Assembly (NCBI GenBank): GCA_900545325.1
Contig: UQZE01000058.1
Location: forward strand, 1 to 12,089
DNA length: 12,089 bases
Direction: 5' to 3'
From: an uncultured Eubacteriales bacterium
GTDB taxonomy: Bacteria; Bacillota; Clostridia; Christensenellales; Borkfalkiaceae
Both the position numbers and the translations under genes were made by a program. The notes beneath the pieces were generated by a model. The model had not been told where the DNA came from. It was given only the letters and a program-made list of their open reading frames with translations, and searched no databases. Positions 6,843 to 12,089 of the stretch are shown here, one piece after another. How positions within the stretch are numbered: the first letter of the stretch is position 1; every line of letters starts with the position of its first letter.

Positions 6843-7847
6843 TCACCTGTTTTTTATCATTTCCGCGAGTTTTATCCCCATCATCACATGTCCGAATTCG
6901 GAAGGATGCAGGATATCCGCGCTCAAATAAAAGTCCTTGTCCAGAAGTTCATGCCCGTCGAGAAGCACCGCGTTGGCATGTTTCGCGGCGTGCGCTTCGA
7001 TGACGGATTTCGACCGTCTGAAATTTTCGGCATAATCCGAGGCGCTCGAACTCACGTCCGACAGCCCCCTGACGGGCGTCATGACGTACACCGTTCTCGT
7101 CTTGTCCGAACGGCACGCGGCGTCTATCAGCCGACCCACGCGCTCTTCGATCACCGCCTGCGGCCTGTCCGCAATGTTGGTGCCCGGTTCGAGGTACAGC
7201 GCGTCCGCCCGTTCGCTCAGCAGATAGTCGATCATTTCCTTTTCGCAGAAACAGCCGCCCGAAACGGCTTTGTTCAGTATATCCGCGCCGAGGAGCTGAG
7301 CCGCCACGCCGAGATAGCAAAGCACGGGAAAGGGCGTGCCTACGCCCTGCGAAATGGATGAGCCGTACGCGAGTATCCGCTTTGCGGGCTCCTGTCCCGC
7401 CTCGGGCGGCCGGATATTCTTTCCTTTGAGCGCGATAAAGCGGATATTCCCGTTGCCGTTGACGGCGATGCGCCACACGTCTTTGGAAAAGCGGGAATAC
7501 GAGCGCGCTTTCACTCCCTCCATGGCGGGATTTTCAGAAAAAACGAATGTGTTTTTCCCCGCCGCCGTCTGTACGTGAACGTTCAGATAATCGCCGTTAT
7601 ACACGGTCAGCTGGTCGGCGAACTCTGTTTCTATTTCGAGTTCGACGGGTCCCTCCGCCAGAAATCTCAGTTCCGCGCCGTAAGTAGAGCGCGCCGAACC
7701 CAAATGCCCCTTGAATTCTCCGAGGTATTTTCCTTCCCTGTCGTATTCGGGAACGCTCAGCGCCCCGCATACGCTTTCGGGAAAGCGGTATAAAACGCCG
7801 TCCCGAATTTCAGCAACGTTAAAAAATTCTATATTTTGGTAAATCAT
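6843..7847 (-). CDS. SGNH/GDSL-family esterase with N-terminal beta-sandwich domain
   Basis: This 334-aa protein is likely an esterase, perhaps removing acyl groups from sugars. Residues 1 to about 145 look like a beta-rich accessory domain. The SGNH hydrolase domain runs from about 155 to 334. Its blocks are ILAYGSSISQG with nucleophile Ser164 (GSS replaces the usual GDS), KAVSGG with Gly197, LEPGTN with Asn224, and the Asp311-Ile-Leu-His314-Pro dyad in SADILHPSEFGH. The arrangement resembles the GDSL_3/carbohydrate-esterase-like SGNH families, but the exact family and substrate are not certain. There is no signal peptide. The ATG at 7847 has no Shine-Dalgarno and sits 6 nt after an extended -10 box, so it appears to be a leaderless start from its own promoter. 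It is coupled downstream to the GH1 gene (4-nt gap). Confidence 0.85.
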   Translation of the reverse strand: MIYQNIEFFNVAEIRDGVLYRFPESVCGALSVPEYDREGKYLGEFKGHLGSARSTYGAELRFLAEGPVELEIETEFADQLTVYNGDYLNVHVQTAAGKNTFVFSENPAMEGVKARSYSRFSKDVWRIAVNGNGNIRFIALKGKNIRPPEAGQEPAKRILAYGSSISQGVGTPFPVLCYLGVAAQLLGADILNKAVSGGCFCEKEMIDYLLSERADALYLEPGTNIADRPQAVIEERVGRLIDAACRSDKTRTVYVMTPVRGLSDVSSSASDYAENFRRSKSVIEAHAAKHANAVLLDGHELLDKDFYLSADILHPSEFGHVMMGIKLAEMIKNR

Positions 7848-7853
7848 GTTTTC

Positions 7854-7882
7854 ATATTAACACATACGCCGCAAAATGTAAA
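7854..7882 (-). promoter_or_regulatory. Operon-internal promoter before the esterase gene
   Basis: On the minus strand, TTTACA (7877-7882) is followed after 17 nt by TAATAT (7854-7859), preceded by TGT as an extended -10. With the -10 ending at -7, the transcript would start at 7847, the A of the esterase ATG. It lies in the 50-nt gap between the MgtC-like gene and the esterase gene and could transcribe the esterase, GH1 and DUF4091 genes separately from the upstream three. Confidence 0.6.
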
Positions 7883-7890
7883 CGTTTATG
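7876..7890. promoter_or_regulatory. LacI/CcpA-type palindromic operator overlapping the -35 box
   Basis: A perfect 10-bp palindrome TAAACGTTTA (7879-7888) with a central CG lies in ATGTAAACGTTTATG, which matches 13 of 15 positions of the cre consensus WTGNAANCGNWNNCW. It covers the -35 hexamer of the internal promoter, the position expected for a repressor. An outer inverted pair CCGCA/TGCGG also frames it. The binder could be CcpA (carbon catabolite repression) or a local LacI-family regulator; no such gene lies in the window. Confidence 0.5.
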
Positions 7891-7897
7891 CGGAAAA

Positions 7898-8545
7898 TTA
7901 TTCGTCGTCGCAGCGTTCTATCGAGCGGATGAACTCGTTGGCCGCGAGGATATCTGCAAGTTCGGCTTCGGTAACGTTCTCCGCGGTCGTTACCGTACCC
8001 GTGCAGAGCACCGCTCCGTCGCGCCGTTCCGCGCTGAGTTTGCTGAAATGCTCCGCGCCGAAGAGCGCGGTGATCTCGGAACAATGGCTTTCGCCCTCGA
8101 AACACACGCGGATGCGCACGTACTTTTTTACGGTGAAAAGCCTGCATTTCAGATGCAGAACGCACTGCACGGCGATCAGTATGGCGGCGGAGCCGAGCGC
8201 GACGATATAAAGCCCGCCGCCCGCGGCCATGCCCACGCCCGCCGTGGCCCAGACGCCCGCCGCGGTCGTAAGCCCGTGCACCGCCTGCTTGCGGTAAATG
8301 ATCATGCCCGCGCCGAGAAAGCCTATGCCCGAAACGATCTGCGCCGCCACGCGGGAGGCGTCGTATTCGGGTATATCCGCAAAACCGTATTTGGATACGA
8401 CCATCATCAGGGCGGCGCCCGCGCAAACGACGGTGTGCGTTCTTACGCCCGCTTCCTTGAAGCGCAGTTTCCGCTCGAAACCGATACAGAACCCCAGCGC
8501 GACGGCAAAGAGAATGCGCGCGACGCAGATCAGTTCTTCCGTCAT
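7898..8545 (-). CDS. MgtC/SapB-family membrane protein
   Basis: This 215-aa protein has about five membrane spans (roughly 8-24, 37-53, 66-84, 92-108 and 111-132) and a cytoplasmic C-terminal domain of about 80 residues. Family hallmarks are present: GFCIGFERKLRFKEAGVRTH (18-37) with Glu24-Arg25 and Arg35-Thr36-His37, QIVSGIGFLGAGMI (69-82), and GLTTAAGVWATAGVGMAAG (91-109). MgtC proteins are linked to survival in low Mg2+ and to control of the F-type ATP synthase in pathogens; the role of the many homologues in commensals is unknown. I chose the ATG at 8545, rather than the TTG at 8563, because it overlaps the upstream stop codon as ATGA and has a GGGAG site 11 nt before it. Its place inside a sugar-enzyme operon is unexpected. 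It might respond to internal phosphate or Mg2+ balance together with its phosphodiesterase partner, but that is speculation. Confidence 0.88.
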   Translation of the reverse strand: MTEELICVARILFAVALGFCIGFERKLRFKEAGVRTHTVVCAGAALMMVVSKYGFADIPEYDASRVAAQIVSGIGFLGAGMIIYRKQAVHGLTTAAGVWATAGVGMAAGGGLYIVALGSAAILIAVQCVLHLKCRLFTVKKYVRIRVCFEGESHCSEITALFGAEHFSKLSAERRDGAVLCTGTVTTAENVTEAELADILAANEFIRSIERCDDE

Positions 8546-9846
8546 TTCGCCAAAAGCTCCCAAAGCGCCCGCCCGTCGCAGTCGGGGAAGGGTATATCCA
8601 TGGCGGCGGCGAGGGTCGGCGCGAGATCGCAGATACTGCCGCGGCCGCCGAGGAAGTTCTTCCTGAACGACGGACCTTTCGCGCAGAACACAGGCTGCGG
8701 TCCCTTTTCGGGCATGTATCCGTGCGAAGCCCAGCCCTGGCGGTAGTCGCTCATGTCGCGGCAGCGCGCCAGCGTGGGGTGCGACACGTCGTCGCCGAAC
8801 CCCGTGAAGTCGTCCGTTTCGATAACAAAGGAAAAATCCCCGTACAGGCCGTAACGCTCGCGCGCCTCTTTCTCGTCGAGCACCGCACCGAACCCGTACA
8901 GGCCGTCCTTCACGATACCCGCGAGCGTGCGCGCGACCTCCTGCCTGAATTTTTCGTCCGAAGGGTCTTTCAGAAATACGTAGGAACTGAACGCCGAAGA
9001 AATGGTCTTCGCCCTCCAGCTCTTCACCCTGCCCTTATCGTCCGTTTCTATCCAGCCGAGATCCGCGAAAAGGGTGTTCGTGTTGACCACGCGTTTCATA
9101 TCCATCTGCCCGTGATCGCTCACGAGGATAAAGTTGAATTTATCCTTCAGCCCCGCGGCTTCCGCCGCGCGGCAGACGATGCCGATCATGTCGTCGGTGT
9201 CCCGCACGGCGTCCTCCACTTCCTTTGCGAACACGCCGTACCCGTGCCGCGCGCCGTCCACGTTGGCGGGGTGAATCATCATCAGGTCGGGCTGATGCCG
9301 CCGTATGATCTCCGCGGCGCAGTCCGCGATAAAGTAATCGCAGTCGGGATGTATCCCCGTGCGCGGCATTTCCCGCGCGTATTTTCTGACGATATCCATC
9401 ACCTCCGGCGAAGTCCCCTGCGAGGCCAGCGCCCGCTCTATGGGCACGTCCTCCGCGCAGCCCGGCCATTCGTTGATAAGATAATCAATGTCGGGGTGAT
9501 TGCCCGTTACCGGCCAGAAAACCGCCGCCGTGCTCCTGCCCGCGCGCTTGGCCGCGGTGAAGATGTCGGGCACCTTCACGAATTTATGGTCGAGCACCCA
9601 GGGCAGCGCGTCCGCCGACGGATCGAGTTTTTCGCAGTTGCTCAAAATCCCCGTCTTTCCCGGCAGACAGCCCGTCGCCATGGAGGTATGCGCGGGATAC
9701 GTAACCGAAGGGTATACCGAAAGCATGCTTTCCATGCGCGCGCCGCCCTCCACGTATCTTTTGTAATTCGGCTGCGTTTTCAAAAGTTCCAGATCTTCCG
9801 TTACCAGCGCGTCCGCAGACATCACTATAAATTTACGATCGTTCAT
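8542..9846 (-). CDS. Alkaline-phosphatase-superfamily phosphodiesterase (NPP-like)
   Basis: This 434-aa metal-dependent enzyme resembles nucleotide pyrophosphatase/phosphodiesterases (Pfam Phosphodiest). The two-metal site can be traced: Asp12 (MSADAL), nucleophile Thr49 in YPSVTYPAHTSMATG, Asp197 and His201 (NVDGARHGYG), Asp244-His245 (SDHGQM), and His375 (GWASHGYMPEKGP). It would hydrolyse a phosphodiester or phosphomonoester via a phospho-threonine intermediate. Unlike many NPP relatives it has no signal peptide, so it is predicted to be cytoplasmic. The start is well supported: AGAGGT lies 6 nt before the ATG, overlapping the end of the rhamnosidase gene (1-nt gap). The downstream MgtC-like gene overlaps its stop by 4 nt. 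The substrate is unknown; a phosphate-decorated sugar or a nucleotide-sugar-like molecule would fit the context, without proof. Confidence 0.88.
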   Translation of the reverse strand: MNDRKFIVMSADALVTEDLELLKTQPNYKRYVEGGARMESMLSVYPSVTYPAHTSMATGCLPGKTGILSNCEKLDPSADALPWVLDHKFVKVPDIFTAAKRAGRSTAAVFWPVTGNHPDIDYLINEWPGCAEDVPIERALASQGTSPEVMDIVRKYAREMPRTGIHPDCDYFIADCAAEIIRRHQPDLMMIHPANVDGARHGYGVFAKEVEDAVRDTDDMIGIVCRAAEAAGLKDKFNFILVSDHGQMDMKRVVNTNTLFADLGWIETDDKGRVKSWRAKTISSAFSSYVFLKDPSDEKFRQEVARTLAGIVKDGLYGFGAVLDEKEARERYGLYGDFSFVIETDDFTGFGDDVSHPTLARCRDMSDYRQGWASHGYMPEKGPQPVFCAKGPSFRKNFLGGRGSICDLAPTLAAAMDIPFPDCDGRALWELLAK

Positions 9847-9847
9847 G

Positions 9848-12074
9848 TCAACCTCTTTTAAGTAAAAATTTATTGCCGCCCTCCGACAGGCGCAGGCTTT
9901 CCCCGCTTGCGGCCCGCCAGCCGTCGTGCAGCTTCAGTTCCCCGTGCGCGCCGCGCGGAAGACAGACGAAAAGCCTGATTTCGTTTTCGGAAATACGCTG
10001 CCACCCGGCAGACGCCTCTCCCGACCGCATTTCCCGCGAGGCGGAAACGTAAGACAGCGCGGAAACGAAATACGGGGAAATATCGATCCTGTCCGCGTCG
10101 GTAAGATCTTCGTTTATGCGCATGCCCGCGAGATACGTTATGTACCACGCCGCAATATCGCCCCAGAAATGGTGGTTCATGGACTTTATCCGCCCCACGG
10201 AAACGTCGTCGCCCGCGCCGCTTGCAAACGTATGGATAAATTCCCAAAGCGAAGTCGCCCCGTGCGCGACGAGCGCGCCGAACGAGGGCTTTTCGGGATC
10301 CATGGCGATATCGTAGGCGAGGTCGCACATGCCGTGTTCGCACAGCACGCGCAAAAGCGACTGCACGCCGAAAACGCCCGTCTGCATGCGGTTATCCGCC
10401 CCGCCGACGATCTCTTTCAGCCGAAGAACGGCGTGCGGCAGTTCTTCCCGCGTATATATGCCGTAACGGATGAACATTGCCTGCGCTGTCTGCGTAAGAC
10501 AATACGGACGGCAGAAGGGCACGTCCCCGTATCGCCATTCCACAAAGTTATCGCGTATCGCCGCGCGGAATTCCTCCCGCATGGCGGCGGCCTCTTTCGC
10601 GCGGTCGGCCAGGCCCAAAATACCGAATATCTTTTCCGCTTTCGCGCAGATGTCGAGCGCGCTCAGCGTGTCCGTCACCGCGACGGGCGTCCAGTAGTCG
10701 CTGTCCCTGATGGCGCCGATCTGGCACCAGTCGCCCAGCCCGTATTCCACCGTGTTGTCGGCCTTGCGGATCGATTTGAGAAATCCGAGATATTTCCAGA
10801 TGGCGTCGGCGTTGTCCCGCAAAAAGGAAACGTCGCCCGTATAGCGGTAAAGGTTATACGGCAGCACCGTGAGCGCGCCGTCCCACGAGGGGCCGCTCCC
10901 CCAGCCGTACCCCCAGCCGCCCGTGGGAACGATGCAGGGCACCGCGCCGTTTTCCTTCTGTGCGGCGCGCAGGCAGACGAGCCACGCGGCCAGCGATTTC
11001 CCGCAGTCGAACAGCAGGGAAAACTGTTCCGAAGAAAGGCTGATATCCCCCGTCCAGCCGTTCTTTTCGCGGTGCGGGCAGTCGGTGGGGAAATAAAAGA
11101 AATTGGAAAAATCGCTCCTCACCGTGTTTTCAAACGTTTTGTTCGCGTATTCGTCCGAACACGTGAAAGAACCTATTTTCCTGATCGCGGAGCTCTGCTC
11201 GGAAAATTCCACAAGGCCCGTTACCGCCTGTTCGGGCGTTATTCCCGTTACCTTGACGTAGCGCCCGCCGTAATAGCTGAAACAGGGCGAAAATCCCTCG
11301 CCGGCCTCGCCTTTGCAGATGTATTCCACGGTCTGCGCTTCCCTTTTGAATTGTTTTTGCGCGGCAAAGCGTATGTTGTCCAGCTCCAGATCGCCGTTTT
11401 TGAACCATTCGCCGCACACGAGCGTGATCTTCTGCCCCGCCTTGCCGTCCGTTTTCAGCACGGGCACGCCCGCGGTATTCACGCCGAAGTCGTACAAATA
11501 CCCGTCTTCGAGCGGAACGACGCGCACGGCCCACGGCGGCCCGCCATTCGGTGTCGTCGAAACCGGGGAGCGCCCACCCCTTTATTTCCAGACGCGCGTC
11601 GTATACCTCCCCCTGGCGAAGTTCGTCGAAGAGAATGGGCGACGGCGCGGTTTTGATCTCGTTTTCCGTTGAAAAAATCTTTTCCCCGTTCACCTCCACG
11701 GCGAACGCGGTCTTCGGCGCGGCGCGGAACGGCGCTTTGTCGAATTCCCATACGAAACCGCCGAAACCGTTTGAAAAGCCGTTGCCGAGAATGAGCCCCA
11801 CGGCGTTTCTGCCGCGGCGCAGATACCGTTTCACGTCGTATCTGTCGTATACGACGATCTGATCGGGATTGCTGATATACGGCGCGAGAATGCCTTTCGT
11901 GATACGCGCGCCGTTGACGTAAAGGTCGTAAAAACCCAAAGCCGTTATCGTGATAAAGGCGTTTTCCGCCTCTTTTTCAAGCAGGAACGTGCCCCGCATA
12001 TAGGGCGCGGGCACGCGGCGGTCAAAATCGCAGTATTCTTCTCCCGCCGAAACAAAACGTTCGTTTTCCAGCAT
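9848..12074 (-). pseudogene. GH78 alpha-L-rhamnosidase interrupted by a +1 frameshift
   Basis: Two overlapping frames together encode one family GH78 protein. The first reads from the ATG at 12074 (behind GAGGTG, 5 nt spacing) through an N-terminal beta-sandwich ending KGWALPGFDDTEWRAAV, then continues as arginine-rich nonsense to a stop at 11130. The second, from about 11527 to 9848, resumes with VRVVPLEDGYLYDFGVNTAG. Removing one base from the GGG at 11530-11532 joins them into 741 aa, a normal GH78 length. Catalytic residues are intact (joined numbering): Asp331 of TDCPHREKNGWTGD, general acid Glu336, Asp343, and base Glu611 in GATSLWEF. There is no signal peptide. As the first enzyme gene visible, it would release terminal alpha-L-rhamnose in the cytoplasm. 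The intact reading frames on both sides suggest either a very recent mutation or a sequence error. If the frameshift is real, the product loses its catalytic barrel. Confidence 0.85.
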
Positions 12075-12089
12075 TATGCACCTCAGATC

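Noticed and set aside
7869..7893. CCGCA...TGCGG around the esterase promoter as a terminator for the MgtC gene
   Set aside because: The stem is short and bulged, has no U-run after it, and overlaps a promoter and an operator-like palindrome, which explain it better.
8722..9861. A 379-codon plus-strand open frame opposite the phosphodiesterase gene
   Set aside because: Arg/His/Val-rich composition, no domains, and fully antisense to an enzyme with an intact metal site; a shadow frame.
11130..11531. Tail of the first rhamnosidase frame after residue 181, considered as a real domain
   Set aside because: The sequence turns abruptly into Arg-rich, low-complexity text, while the GH78 similarity continues in the neighbouring frame. 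It is out-of-frame translation, not a domain.
11520..11545. Programmed ribosomal frameshifting in the rhamnosidase gene
   Set aside because: No slippery heptamer, stimulatory stem or internal Shine-Dalgarno was seen at the junction, and GH78 enzymes are not known to use it.
9926..11656. A 576-codon open frame on the plus strand opposite the rhamnosidase gene
   Set aside because: It is arginine/proline/alanine-rich with no recognisable motifs and lies antisense to well-conserved GH78 catalytic motifs. Long antisense frames are expected in GC-rich codon usage.

Overview
This window looks like a chromosomal carbohydrate-use locus from a fairly GC-rich anaerobic Bacillota, in a Clostridia-like background. 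That placement is inferred from three things: LplB/YtcP-type CUT1 sugar permeases, a YesN/AraC-type regulator beside them, and Gram-positive-type Shine-Dalgarno sequences. I cannot place it to family. No phage, IS, CRISPR, tRNA or rRNA signal was seen. Almost all the DNA is coding.

Layout. (1) Positions 51-2788, minus strand: two overlapping sugar ABC permease genes. The first gene carries an unusual ~280-residue extracytoplasmic extension fused to an LplB-like permease. The second is a YtcP-like permease. No substrate-binding protein or ATPase lies in the window; the binding protein may lie beyond position 1. (2) 2789-2970: an AT-rich divergent control region with back-to-back promoters and a 14-bp palindrome. 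(3) 2971-3807, plus strand: an AraC-family regulator. (4) 3807-3855: a compact bidirectional terminator between convergent units. (5) 12074 down to 3854, minus strand: six tightly packed genes. In transcription order they are a GH78 alpha-L-rhamnosidase (split by a +1 frameshift), a metal-dependent phosphodiesterase/alkaline-phosphatase-fold enzyme, an MgtC/SapB membrane protein, an SGNH/GDSL esterase, a GH1 beta-glycosidase and a DUF4091 (GH123 catalytic-type) glycosidase. A second promoter with a LacI/CcpA-type palindrome lies inside this run, just before the esterase gene.

Working model (inference). The AraC protein senses a sugar and controls the divergent importer, and possibly the enzymes. 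A rhamnose-containing, possibly acylated oligosaccharide or glycoside is imported and taken apart in the cytoplasm, because none of the hydrolases has a signal peptide. The roles of the phosphodiesterase and MgtC protein in such a pathway are unclear.

Most notable: the genes directly behind recognisable promoters (AraC regulator, esterase, perhaps the first permease) have the -10 box ending exactly 6 nt before the start codon and no Shine-Dalgarno, which suggests leaderless mRNAs. Operon-internal genes have clear Shine-Dalgarno sites. The permease fusion and the mixed enzyme set are the other items worth a second look.
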